A stretch of DNA of 30,979 nt, taken from assembly GCA_034698045.1 (NCBI GenBank), contig JAQGAU010000330.1:1-30979 (forward strand). Reading direction: 5' to 3'. This DNA comes from Paramacrobiotus richtersi (lineage: Eukaryota > Tardigrada > Eutardigrada > Parachela > Macrobiotidae). The position numbers and the translations under genes are program-made. The notes under the pieces are model-generated. The model made no database searches. It was not told the origin of the DNA and saw only the letters and a program-made list of their open reading frames with translations. Below, one piece after another: positions 1 to 10,497 of this stretch. Position 1 is the first letter of the stretch, and every line of letters starts with the position of its first letter.

Positions 1-719
1 AGATTTCTGGTTAACTGTATCCGATTGCCGGGATTTGCAGCGACTTTGTTTTGCAGTTTACTCCAGCGTTTTACAAAGATGTACCCAGAAGAAGCAATTA
101 TGATAAACAAGGGCATAAACCGATTGATGAAAATGTCTGCTTTTGCCCATTGTGCAGTCGATACTGTTGGTCTTCCTTCGCATTTCACGTTTCCCACAGC
201 GTCACGTTCATTCCGGGTATTCCAGTTCAAGAAAAAAGCTGGGAGAGAGAAAATATGAGGGTAGCATGCCGTAGCAATGCAGATTAAAATGGCCGTTTTC
301 ATAGTGTGGCGGTTTCTGTAGGCTATCGGGTAGCTCAGAGCCCAGAGTCGATTGAGGGCGATCAGAACGTGCGCCATAACCGGAATAACACTCAGGATAC
401 GCTGGACGTAATTGTAAAAGTGGCACGCCGATGAACCAAAGCTCGCGACATCCACACCGTAAACTTCAATAAGAAACTCGAGTGGTCGCGCGCCAGCTAA
501 GTACACCGTATTGGAAATGTACAGAAACAGGAGATAAATTGTGAAACTGGTGATGTAGGATGGCTTGATGGAGTACAAAGCAACGAGTGCGGTGTTTAAG
601 GACAACGACAATACAGCAGTGGTGACTCTGACAATTAGCACACCTGACCGGTTTGGCGCCGTAGTCAACGGGGTAAATGAAGTGCCATTGGATGTCGTGA
701 AATTGTTGTAGAACGCCAT
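1..719 (-). CDS. Orphan rhodopsin-type GPCR, 5' part (runs off left edge)
   Basis: A single open frame of 239 codons starts at the ATG at 719-717 and reaches the window edge without a stop. The predicted protein is a plasma-membrane seven-transmembrane receptor; ligand unknown. Seen in the sequence: an extracellular N-terminus with three N-glycosylation sequons (N6, N11, N23), TM1 about residues 27-51, TM2 57-77, a cysteine at 99 just before TM3 (101-127), TM4 141-163, a cysteine at 180 in the second extracellular loop (the usual disulfide partner), and TM5 194-216 with the family proline (FMPLF). The end of TM3 reads LNRLWAL, so the canonical D/E-R-Y is replaced by N-R-L-W. TM6, TM7 and the tail lie outside the window. 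No intron is needed within this part. The start is the first ATG and gives a sensible short N-terminus. The rhodopsin-like fold is well supported; the subfamily is not. Confidence 0.82.
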   Translation of the reverse strand, partial: MAFYNNFTTSNGTSFTPLTTAPNRSGVLIVRVTTAVLSLSLNTALVALYSIKPSYITSFTIYLLFLYISNTVYLAGARPLEFLIEVYGVDVASFGSSACHFYNYVQRILSVIPVMAHVLIALNRLWALSYPIAYRNRHTMKTAILICIATACYPHIFSLPAFFLNWNTRNERDAVGNVKCEGRPTVSTAQWAKADIFINRFMPLFIIIASSGYIFVKRWSKLQNKVAANPGNRIQLTRN

Positions 720-2059
720 GCTCCAGATCGCAGACAAGTTGCAATATCTTATTGTGACGTGTTGGCAAATTTCGTACTCTTCGGTTTATATGTCGGCGAG
801 CATATGCCTGTTTTGTTGCAAGGATTACAGTTAACCAGAATACCGGATCTTCCCCGGATTATTTGCGCTGAAATTAACATATCGCGTTTCTGCAGTTTCT
901 GCGAATCTAGTGAAAAATTTGCGGCAGAAACGTCAGTTACTAATCCACATGATGAAGTTGCGCACCTTTTTCAGGAAGTCTCTAGCGCTTGCATATCCGC
1001 GCTCCAATTAGGGACGCTGTCAAGTCAGCAGATGCTGTGAACATTTACCAGAACCGCAGTAATGACCTGCGAATGATTCGTCTCTCCTAAATGTATTTAG
1101 CGGACGGACGTCGGATTCTGCCATTACGACCTGACAATTACAGTGGACACGCCCAGTACACATTAAACACCACTAGGCGATATAATCTAGAAATACTGTG
1201 ATGTCTTCGCGTCTTAACGATGCGAAGCTTCGGTGGGTAAATAAACCACAGAGTGCATAATATGAGAGCTGTGCACACCTTACAGTTGCAGTGTTGCCGG
1301 TGAATAAAGTATAGTTATATTGCAAATCTACAGCGAAGTCTTTTGCGAATACTTGAACAGAATAAAATAATAACGTTTGGTTAAAGAACTGTAGTTTAAA
1401 TGTGTCAACTTTATGCGTACTACGCCTGCTTTTCGTGCTACTGCACGTAAAAGATCATGACGGGGCTTAGGGTTTGAGAATCAGGAGGGTACTAGGAGTA
1501 GAACAACAGAAACAACAAAAAATCTGATGGATACATAACAGAATCGGTGATAGTTTGTTGGTACATCATTCGAGCATAAGGCCACCGCACGTCCTCCTTG
1601 TTAACTTTTAGAACGGTAGTCTCGCGGCCTGCTGACTGCGAGCCTGCGAGGTACCTTATGCCAATCCAAAATCCTCTCAGATTTCCATCTGTCAACAACT
1701 CAGACTATGATGCGTACTACACACCTGATGCTTCTGGTCCGGTCCTTACAGGATCCAGTGTTAGTTACCATATCTCGGGTCTTCAGATTAATTACCGCAC
1801 ATTATGTTGGCAAGGATAGTTCAAATCAAACGACGGAACCCTGTGGTCGGTAAACAGAGAGGTCTATCACTAGTCCGCCCAAACCATGAGTGTGCAGTCT
1901 ATACCTTTCAAGCAATACCAAGAAGTTTGCGTTAAGCAAAGCATTGGAAATGAGCATGGAAGAAATGTTGCCTCATACAGCAGATTAACTTCGCAATGGG
2001 AATTTTAATTTCTTTTCGGACATACGTATGTTCGTGTCACACCATTCAGCATTACTCAA
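720..2059. other. Intergenic, no convincing gene
   Basis: This stretch lies between the divergent 5' end of the GPCR (minus strand) and the 3' end of the R2-like element. It should contain the GPCR promoter and 5' leader, but I cannot point to a specific promoter motif. Short open frames exist at 759-1040 and 1598-1819 on the plus strand; neither shows a motif or composition I recognise. I see no RNA gene or repeat here. Confidence 0.5.
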
Positions 2060-4942
2060 TTAGACATTAAAAAACAAAAACACATCTTCCATTTCTTTGG
2101 TTGAATCAACCGTACCCAAAACACAAATGCTGTTTCCTCGCTGTATTTCTATACCTATTCTTTGGCGGAGAAACTCCATCGATCGGGGATTTCCGTTATT
2201 CTCGCATATTCTACGTCCAATTTCCTTCAAGAACAGCGTGGCTCTAGGGCCCCAACTTCCCATGGTCTCAAATCCGATTGGCTGAACGCAGTATCGGTCG
2301 CTCAAAGCCCTGTATCGAGTTTCCTTCTCTCTTTCGCGTTGATCCGCGGCTGCTCCACAGGTTGTGTTAGTGCGGGCGACATAGGAATCAGCACATGTAT
2401 CTGCAACCGTGACATCCCAGACCAGTGGTTTGCCAGCTTTCCAAGGCATGAGCGTCATACCATCCGGCCGTTTGCCGTCTCCCCTATCCAAACCAGGTGG
2501 TTCACGAACTGCAGGAATACTGGCCGAAACTAATGCACGACGGATAACATCGTTCAGTGCGCAGTGCCTTGGGTGTCGGCCTTTACTTCTTTTACAGACA
2601 AGCCCGTGGTGACCATACATGTCCACCGGCGATTTGCATATGCAGCGATGCCCCTTGCACACTTCTGCTCCTAAGCGAAGTGCTACTGCGATCCGTAGGT
2701 GGGAATCCTCTAATAAGTTTCCAAAGGTGGCGACAGGCAAGGCAGCCAACCACGCTCGTGACTCAGGTGAGGATACCGCCAACAGACGAGAAGAGGTAAT
2801 CACGTCGGCAGTATCCATCATTCTGGCCAAAGCATTAGTGTGCTGCACCACTGTCCACGCTGATTGAAACTGGCGGCGTTCTGGTGGAGGAGGTTCGAGG
2901 CCGGTACGGTTGGACCATTCGTTTACCAGATCGGCTGTTAGTCCCGGGACATCTATGTCTTTTATTATGGCTCCTATGTACTCCGACGCTGCAGTCAGTG
3001 AGGCAATGTAGGCCGGCAATGCGATATCAGTCGCGCTGATCAATCCAAGTCCCCCTAGTCTCAGCGGTAACGACGCCTGCTTCCAGATGTTTCCGTTCAT
3101 CGCGACGTTTGTGATGGTTTCCGCCTTGCTGCGGATGAGGAGATCAAACCTGTTGAGCTCTCGATCGTGTTTCCAACATTCTGAGGTCCTCAGCAGATAC
3201 AACATCTTAGGGATGGCCAAACAGTTCCGCAGTAAGAACAATCCCTGGTGTGCTGGTAGAATGTCCAGGCGGCTTATCATAGTTTCCAGAACTTCCAGTT
3301 TCTCCACAATCGATCGAACGATCCCACTCGGTAACAAAGGTGAGCCCAGTAACTCCAGTTGCTCAGATGCGACCAGCTGTACCTCTGGGAATGCGTCCAA
3401 AAAAGTCCCCAGAGCGTCCATTTGATCTTCGTCGGTTCCGCCAAAGGCAAACACTTCGCACTTCTGCATGTTCAGCTCCAGTCCGATCTCCGCGGCACCG
3501 GCCTGGAGCCTTTGTAGCACCTCTATTATCTGCACAACATCTCCCCCATATGCCGCGTCATCTAAATACCACAGGCTTAACTCGGCGCGTACTTCCTGAG
3601 ACAGCTGGTTTGTCAGCAGACAGAATAGCGGCGGTCCTAATGGATCTCCTTGCTGGACTCCACTGGCTGAGGAGAAGATCGTTTCTTCTCCGCAGAATAA
3701 CGAGCTTGGTGTACCGTACGCCGAGTGAACAAATCGGTAGTACTCCGGTGCAAATTCAAAAACAACATCAAGCAGGCGGTCTCTGCGAACACAGTTGAAA
3801 GCGTTTTTAAAATCGATCTTGAGGAACAGTTTTACATGTGGCTGTTTGGCTGCGAGATAGGCCCGTGCTGTGTGGGCGACGATTTCGGAGCCATATCGCG
3901 TTCCGAAGCCAAACTGTACTGGTCGGAACATTTGGCCAAATTGATCTCGCAGACGGGGACAAATCGTGCGCGCAACAAGTCGGCGCAGCGTACATCCAGG
4001 TGCAATTGGGCGTGTTCCACCTCCGGGCTTCTTAAAAGGCACAATGTTTGCTCCAAAGAAAACCGTACGGGACTGAGGAGGAATCTGGTTCCGCATAACA
4101 TGGTTGACAAATCTGACCAGTGATTTCAGAAGATTATTTCTTGCTGTCTCTTCTGAGTAGAGCACGAGGTCTTTGAGGTGAGCTACGCGAAGACCGTCGG
4201 GACCTGCGGCTGAATTTGTCGGGAACGATTTGAGCGCAGATAGCAGCTCCTCTTCCGATACGTCGGGTGCATCAGGCAGTTGATTTCGTTCGGCAAAACT
4301 CTCGTCAGTGGGGGCTTCCGGGTGCTTCTCTTTGAGGACAGTTATCGTTTCCTCCGTTAGGGGTGCAATTGTTTTCTTGGACGTGAGCACCCTGACAGCC
4401 CCAGAGATATTCCCGTCTTGCAGCTTCAGGTTTACTGCCTTACGTACTGCTTCATCCGTCTGCTTTTTGTTTCAGGTTTTTTTGCGCCGCGCGCGGGGTG
4501 GAGGCAAGTGTCCCTTCAGGTTTGCTTTAACAGAAGTTGCCAGGGAGGGCCCTCTGCCGGACTTCCCAGGAGGTGCTGTGAGTATCCTTGGGGCGAACGT
4601 TAATAGCTCTCCCCATGAGCTATCGTCATTTCTGTCGCAGCATGCGTCCAGCAGCACTGCCAGCGCTTCCGAGCAAGCTACTCACGCGGCAGTAGGGACA
4701 TGGGGCAGTATCGGATTTGAAGCCCGAAGGCGACGGACACGATCTATCAGGGATTCATCCAACGGGGGCGCAGTCTGGGGGTTCGCCGCTTGGGCTTGAA
4801 GCTGGTGCGCACGCAGGTTCTTTGCCTGATTCTTCTTGCAAACCCCGGTGTTCCGATGCTTGGGTATTCCGGAGGTTTTTTTACATATAAATCCACATAG
4901 ATCGCAGGTGCGTGCGTCCACTGGATTCTCGGGTTCCTCCAT
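2060..4942 (-). pseudogene. R2-like non-LTR retrotransposon ORF (zinc finger, RT, restriction-like endonuclease), two in-frame TGA
   Basis: One reading frame runs from the ATG at 4942 to TAA at 2060. It is interrupted only by TGA codons at 4684-4682 and 4474-4472. Domain order: a C2HC zinc finger (CDLCGFIC...KHRNTGVC) within about 30 residues of the ATG; a linker; reverse transcriptase with AGPDGLR, motif A KIDFKNAF, motif B SGVQQGDPLG and catalytic YLDD at about 3568-3557; then a CCHC knuckle (CIC...GHHGLVC, about 2652-2610) and a restriction-like endonuclease with RPDG (about 2470-2455) and WDVTV (about 2423-2406). This layout is that of early-branching, site-selective LINEs (R2/R4/NeSL/Hero-type), which nick a target and reverse-transcribe their RNA in place. 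The frame stays open upstream of the ATG to about 5036. Both stops could be single C-to-T changes from CGA. I call it a recently inactivated copy. The exact clade is not resolved. Confidence 0.85.
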
Positions 4943-5036
4943 GGGCTTACTCGTGTGTACCTGTGTCAACGTCACAAAGACTATCGGACTGGGAGTACTG
5001 GCTTCAGCTACAGCAGCGAAAAAACAGAGAGCGACT
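4943..5036 (-). other. Possible 5' extension or leader of the R2-like ORF
   Basis: The retrotransposon frame continues without a stop from the ATG at 4942 back to a TGA at 5038-5036, but with no ATG in between. The ATG at 4942 sits in a good eukaryotic context (CCCATGG) and is therefore my preferred start. The 5' end of the element cannot be fixed, because no target-site duplication or boundary is visible. Confidence 0.35.
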
Positions 5037-7098
5037 CACCAGTCGATTCTATCAGGATACAGGATGCAAGGAGAATCGGGGCTACCGCGAGCAGTACCTT
5101 TTTCCCGTAGCAGCTGCATTTGCTCGGTTAGATTCTCCCAGCCACCTTCCAACCAAGGCTAATTGACGGCACTTGGTACGCAAAGGAAATTTATGCGTTT
5201 TACAAGAGACGTGCCGTTTTTCAAAACAGTGTTTCATAATAGAAGATTTATCTGCACGTACATAACAGATCTATCATTGTAAATTCGTTCGCCACAAGAA
5301 ATTAATTTCAATTAATTTTGACACCAGAAACGACAGCAAGCATTGATATTTTCCGAAACCTGGAAGTTATTTAAATTATATACTGTGTAAATTTGGAACG
5401 GCGAGCCAAATCAGATGTTTGTACCTCAAACGGTATAAAAAGAACTGGGCAATCAGATAAGATACCTGAGAATTCGGTATCTCAAACGGTAACCCATACA
5501 GCATCTCAAACAGCTTGGTCGGACTTGGCTTAAACTATGTGGACTTCTCTTTTTGTTAATGATCTGTACCAAATTGCAGATGTAACATTTGGAACGCGTC
5601 ATTTTTCTGTACTTTTTGTGACAGGGAGCTATTCCGCACAGTGGTATGCTAATTGTAAGCAGTATAAAATATATACTCAAAAGTAATGGCTGACACGTTT
5701 TCATCTGTACGTTTATTGTGAAACAGAATTAGCCTCAATTCAATGTCGCATTTATGGCGTACTTCTTCTTGAGAGCAAGATGAAAAAGGGAATTCGAAGG
5801 AGTCGAGAAGGTTCAGTCTGGGTTAGACGGGTCATAAGTTCATTCAAGCGAGCACATGCAGTATATTAATTTTATCGAAGCAAAAACGTGAAGTACTGAT
5901 TGTACAAACAATTAAACGGTAAACGGACTCGACCAAAAGCTGTGGATATCGTGAACGACGTGATCATGATCTGTGAGGCGTCAACAACGACCAGTCGAGA
6001 ATCATGTACATACTGAACAACAAAAATGAAGCAGGAGCATGAGGAGATTCGATACATACCTCATAATTCATTGATTACATCATCTGTTTTTTTCTGCGTG
6101 ACACTGCCGCAGAATGTAGATAATACCCTGTCACTTTCTGCGATCGAGCTCACAATATCAGGTGATGTGCATACATATACCGCTGGATTGTCAGTACACC
6201 ATTTCGGATTACGATAAGTACTGTTAATGCTACTGCTTCCGGCGAATGCTGTGGGGAATCTGGAAGCCCGTAGCTGCTGGTCCGAAACCGGTGTCCCGAC
6301 TGATACGGCCCTGTGCAACTTCGGCTGGTCGATGACCTGCGCCTTGCGGCCTGTCGGAAGTCATTGCGGACAGTGCCCGGTTTCTACCGCACAACTACAG
6401 ACCCCCTTTATTGAGCTTAGCGAGATACAAACACCATGTGAACAGTGCAGGGCGCGGTGGGCGGTAAACATAAAAAAAACGTTGTACAGCTTGCAACTTC
6501 GCAAAGTGAAAATGAACAGAGTGCCTGGCTCGAAACGGAATATCTCACAGTGAGGATCCGGTATGAAATGCGACAGCAGACAGGCTGTGAACAGAACAGA
6601 CTGTAAGAGTGCGGTTAGCAGTGGCTAGTGGCTACGGAGAATCGTCCGGCATCCATTGTCTGGAAATGGGTTGCTGGCACATGAACTCCTCCATTGTGCA
6701 TTAACATCAATTACTTACGTAATTGTAACCTTTCGGCACGATCGTGGGACAGAAAGCCTCCTGTTTTTTCCATCAATGGTGGACATAAAATATTGACGTT
6801 TAGGATGCATTATGTTTCCTGATTTGCAAGGTTTAGTACCGTGTACAAGCCTGATCTGCTGAAGATTCTTAACAGTCCCAAAGCGTGCATTGCTTGGTGA
6901 CCTTTGCTATAAGGTACCATTTCCATTACTTGCAAGTGTGTGTGCAACTGGAACTCGTCAGTCTAAGTATATGCTAAACAGAATCTGAAATTTACACAAT
7001 TAATCGTAACGGAATGTTTTCAATTGTTGGAGAGACTGGAAACGAAACTGCTACGTGGATGCACCAGTATTCTGTTCATTTAGTGAATATATGTTTAA
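5037..7098. other. Intergenic, no gene recognised
   Basis: About 2 kb of moderately AT-rich DNA. A small inverted repeat (7-bp arms, agatacc/ggtatct, 5460-5482) sits among three imperfect ctcaaacggta-like repeats (about 5424-5520). Open frames at 6026-6217 and 6227-6553 (plus) and 6061-6318 (minus) overlap one another and show no family signature. The minus-strand one is Cys-containing but has no signal peptide that I can see. I make no gene call here. Confidence 0.45.
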
Positions 7099-7443
7099 TG
7101 TTGCACGTCAATTCTTGTATATGGATCGCGACGTAAGTCCACCAAGAAAAGCAAGCTCGAAACCGTCAAAGAAAGAGACAGTGATTCTATTGCCAGACTG
7201 AGTTCTAAGCGCCGAAAAAGTTCAATGAAGAAAAAATCATCCACCAAAAAATCTGCCAGCCGTGGTTCAAAGAAAGCCTCGCGAAAGGGTTCCAAAAAGA
7301 GTTCTGTGACCCGCAAATCAAGCACCAAGAAAGACAGCGTCCGTTCATCCGGCAGCGATTTAACAGGCTCCCAGAGCAGACGGAATTCCGACGATTATCT
7401 TCCGAGGAACAGGCACTGGCCAAACGTGTGCCACCCAGTCTAA
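7099..7443 (+). CDS. Lys/Ser-rich basic open frame, unrecognised
   Basis: An open frame of about 115 codons (open from 7099, first in-frame ATG 7225) is dominated by Lys, Ser and Arg, with runs such as KKSSTKKSASRGSKKASRK followed by RSSGSDLTGSQSRR. Such tracts occur in nuclear, chromatin-associated or cytoskeletal tails, but low complexity alone supports no function. It lies about 0.9 kb upstream of the ClpX relic in the same orientation. It could be an exon of an unknown gene, part of the same decayed block, or a chance frame. No clear splice sites frame it. Confidence 0.3.
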   Translation, partial: CCTSILVYGSRRKSTKKSKLETVKERDSDSIARLSSKRRKSSMKKKSSTKKSASRGSKKASRKGSKKSSVTRKSSTKKDSVRSSGSDLTGSQSRRNSDDYLPRNRHWPNVCHPV

Positions 7444-8375
7444 GAGCGCAGTGTGGGCTATGACGAATATCCGATCTCACTGGGAGACTCGGGAGATTCC
7501 ACGTGTTCGCAGAACGACTTAAGAAGGACTCGTTCATGTCGGGATCGTCTGAGACGTCCATTGCGCCACCCGTCTCAGTGGATCGCGTGGTGGATCAGTT
7601 GGTGCTGGAGCCTTTGGCCAAGCTGCATCTGCGGTAGCACCTTCAGGGAGCTTCTCAGTGGCTCGAATGTCATGCAAATGATACAATCGAGCAGCAACAA
7701 GCGCATTGTTTGAGCGCTGCGGTACCGCGACAGTCTACGATTGCTGTGGCAGCATTTTAGCACCTCGTCTGTCCTCTACCGTGGCAGAAGCCCCGTCAGG
7801 GAGTTTTTCAGCCCAACGATCGTCTTACACGGCAGCATCTCTTGCAACGCCTCTCATGGTGTCAGGATCAATGGCCGCGCAAGGTACACCGTCCGATTCC
7901 GAACTGAGGGCCAGCGCGACCCCATCAATGTCATTTGGGAATTATGCGAAACCCTCTGCGGTGAGTGCATCCTTTAGGCTGAGTAGTGCAAGACGGACGG
8001 TGGAAAGTACAACCGTCACCAGAATAAGCAGTCTCTTATCCCCTGATAGTCCAAAGAGTAGTGCGGCCGCCTCAAAACTTGTCACATCAGAGAGACTGGG
8101 AGAGTACAGCTGAACCCTCACCCGAACGGGAACCAAAACCGTCAGATGCTGGAAATAAATCCTGACACGTTTGTAATGTTTGTAAACCAGCATGTATTTG
8201 TGTATGTGTTTTGTGGCCGATTTGCAGTGTTGTCACAAGCACAGATGCCATACAACATTATTCAACCATCACGAAACAAAAATGTTTTTGAACCATGTGT
8301 ACAAGTTGATCTAGCAGAGCATGTACTAGGCTTAATGGATTAATGAATATCGAATTACCATTAACCTGCCTTTAG
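7444..8375 (+). other. Ser/Ala-rich open frame and spacer upstream of ClpX relic
   Basis: A 135-codon open frame (7706-8113) rich in Ser, Ala and Thr is the longest here. A second frame around 7560-7648 reads SIAPPVSVDRVVDQLVLEP, which looks more like real coding sequence and could belong to an exon shared with the Lys/Ser-rich tract upstream. The frames do not join without shifts. This resembles the disrupted coding sequence of the following block, but I recognise no family. From about 8160 to 8375 I see only non-coding sequence, ending in a possible splice acceptor (ttag) at 8375. Confidence 0.25.
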
Positions 8376-10190
8376 CTTCACCGAAATTCGACAACTGTCG
8401 GTCGTGCTACCACCTGTTCATGATGATCGCCCGCTCTAGCGGAACCAACGCCAGCGCCGTTCTGGATAAAGTGCCCAAACTCAATCCGGAACTACCAGCC
8501 AACTAAGGACCCTCCGTCGCACCACAACCGGCCTCTGTTCCCTTGAGGACGGAGCAGCCGCAACCGGTCGTTCGCAAGCCACCGCCGCCGCCGAAAGTCG
8601 TACGTTGCTGTACCACCACTGACTGCTGCAATAATTTTACATTCATTGGTTGTGTAGATTTTCGAGTACTTGGAGAAGTACGTCATCGGACAGACCCACG
8701 CCAAGAAGGTGCTCTCGGTAGCCGTGTACAATCACTACAAGCGCCTGCATAGAAACATCCCCAACTATCTGCAAGTGACCAGCAAATCGGCGTCCAGTGA
8801 TGCCAGCCCATTGCTTTTATTAGGTATGCACAGTAAGTCTCAGTAATGCAAACACAAACTAGTTATATCGAGCACTGTTTACGAACTTCGACCGAGGTGA
8901 CCTATCAGTCAGTTCGGTCCGTACCAAGAACTGCTAAATGTAAAAAGATACTCTAAACTATCTACGCTAGGCTCATCCGAGGGAACTGACCCCGTCCGGC
9001 CGACCACGCCCTGCCGCAACATGCTAGACGGAGAACCTGGGGTCACCGGCGCCCACGACGTCTGCCTGGAGGAATCCAACATCTCAATGCTGGGTCCGAC
9101 GGGTCCCGGAAAAACACTCCTATCGCAGAGTATAGCCCACTGCTTAGTTGTGCCCATCGCGATCTGCGATTGTACCGCACGTACCCAAGCCGGTTATGTT
9201 GGCGAGGACATCGAATCCGTGATCGGGAAGCTGTTGAGCGATGCGCACGCGCCCTATGCCGAGCCGGGCATCGTCTTTCTGGGTAAAGTCGATAAGATCA
9301 GTGCGGCCAGTTCCGGGCAACAGATGCGAGATGTCGGCGGAGAAGGTGTGCAACAGGTATTGTTGAAACTGCTCGAAGGGATCATGGTAAATGTGCAGCA
9401 TTCAGCTGGGGAAGGAAGGCCAGCGTACCTGTGGATACGATCAATATATTGTTCAATGTTTATTGCATCCGGCGCGTTTATGGGGGTGGATAAGACCATC
9501 AACAACCGGAAAAAAGGAAGTTGTGAGTGAACGGGTAAGCATCTGACACACTTAGGGTCCCGTGTAGGCAGCCGCCCTGAGGTGAAAAAATATCAGACGA
9601 GAACTCATTAAGTGTGAATCGCTCGATGCGAGAAACCTTTTCAAAAGAGATATATCCGGACTGTTGTTGTTATAGTTTCTAGGGTTTGGTTCACAAAAGA
9701 GTGACCAACAGCTGCTGGCGAAAGTCCAACGGCCGCTAAAGCCTGCAACCAGACGTGTGAAAAATCCCGAGGCGTCACCGAAGAGAACGCCCTCAAAGAT
9801 GCCCTGATTGTATGCGTCGAAGTTCGGGGTTTAGTGGAATTTGGCTTGATACCGGAGTTGATCGGCCGATTACCGGTGGTTGTCCCACTCCACAGTCTAA
9901 CACTGGAAATGCTGGTGCAGATCTTGACCGAGCCGCGCAACGCCGTGATTCCGCAGTACCAGAAGGTGTTCCAAATGGATCACGTATGTGACCGTTATTC
10001 ATTGCGAGTACTTAATAATTCCTAATGATCATGCTTTTCCAGGTGGAACTGGAGGTCACGCATGATGCAGTGGTGACCGTTGCTGAAAAAGCCCTGTTGC
10101 AAAAACCAGAGCTAGAGGGCTGCGGGCTATTTTGGAAACGATCCTGCTAGATGGCATGTTTGACGCGCCAGCTCGCAAATTCGAGCGGTT
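8376..10190 (+). pseudogene. CLPX: Mitochondrial ClpX-type AAA+ unfoldase, decayed, introns kept
   Basis: ClpX unfolds proteins for the mitochondrial ClpXP protease. Visible in order: the second half of the zinc ribbon (CRSCYHLF, 8395-8418); a proline run (KPPPPPK); intron 8600-8657; an exon with [20 protein letters not shown]; intron 8824-8970; the AAA+ core from 8971 with GPTGPGKT (Walker A), GYVGEDIES and DVGGEGVQQ (sensor-1 region); the C-terminal AAA part [18 protein letters not shown] and [13 protein letters not shown] (about 9835-9984); intron 9985-10042; and ARGLRAILETILLD (about 10114-10155). Damage: TAA at 8504-8506; Walker A Ser to Pro; Walker B reads FLGKVDKI where the family has FLDEVDKI; two opposite frameshifts at about 9400 and 9445; another frameshift near 10110. 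The first zinc-ribbon cysteine pair and the C-terminal tail were not found. The introns rule out a bacterial contaminant or a processed copy. It is probably non-functional. Confidence 0.88.
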
Positions 10191-10497
10191 CGAATCGATA
10201 AGGATGTTGTTGCTGAACATAAACGACCGATGTATACCAGTGCATAGTACAGTTTTGTCACCTAGTGATGTTAAATTTCTAATTAATGCACAGGACCATG
10301 TTATCATCATGAAGAACCCCAAAAACCAGAAAAGCGAAACCTCGCTCGCAAGTTTTGCAACGGTCCATCGGCAAAAGATCATTCTCTTCAAGAATTCAGT
10401 CAGTTTGGACGAAAGGTCATTCGATACAGTCTATCGAGAATACAAACTTCCCAACCCAGTAAAACGCGACACCCATCAAGTCGTACCCGTAATCAGC
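10191..10497 (+). other. Open frame bridging ClpX and ARMC3 relics
   Basis: The frame that carries the last recognisable ClpX residues (ILLDGMFDAPARKFE) stays open through about 100 codons of unfamiliar sequence and then enters ARMC3-like sequence, ending at 10740. The bridge contains SLDERSFDTVYREYKLP, which may be the natural N-terminus of ARMC3. I see no splice or promoter signal that separates the two genes. Confidence 0.3.

Noticed and set aside
4472-4684. TGA read as a sense codon in this genome
   Set aside because: TGA closes or interrupts other frames here, TAG and TAA are also disruptive in the relics, and nothing else suggests a variant code.
5460-5482. Small inverted repeat as a functional operator
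   Set aside because: Arms are only 7 bp in AT-rich intergenic DNA with no adjacent gene, so chance is likely.
8376-10190. ClpX as a bacterial contaminant or horizontally acquired gene
   Set aside because: It is interrupted by short GT-AG introns that restore phase, and the sequence resembles the animal mitochondrial protein.
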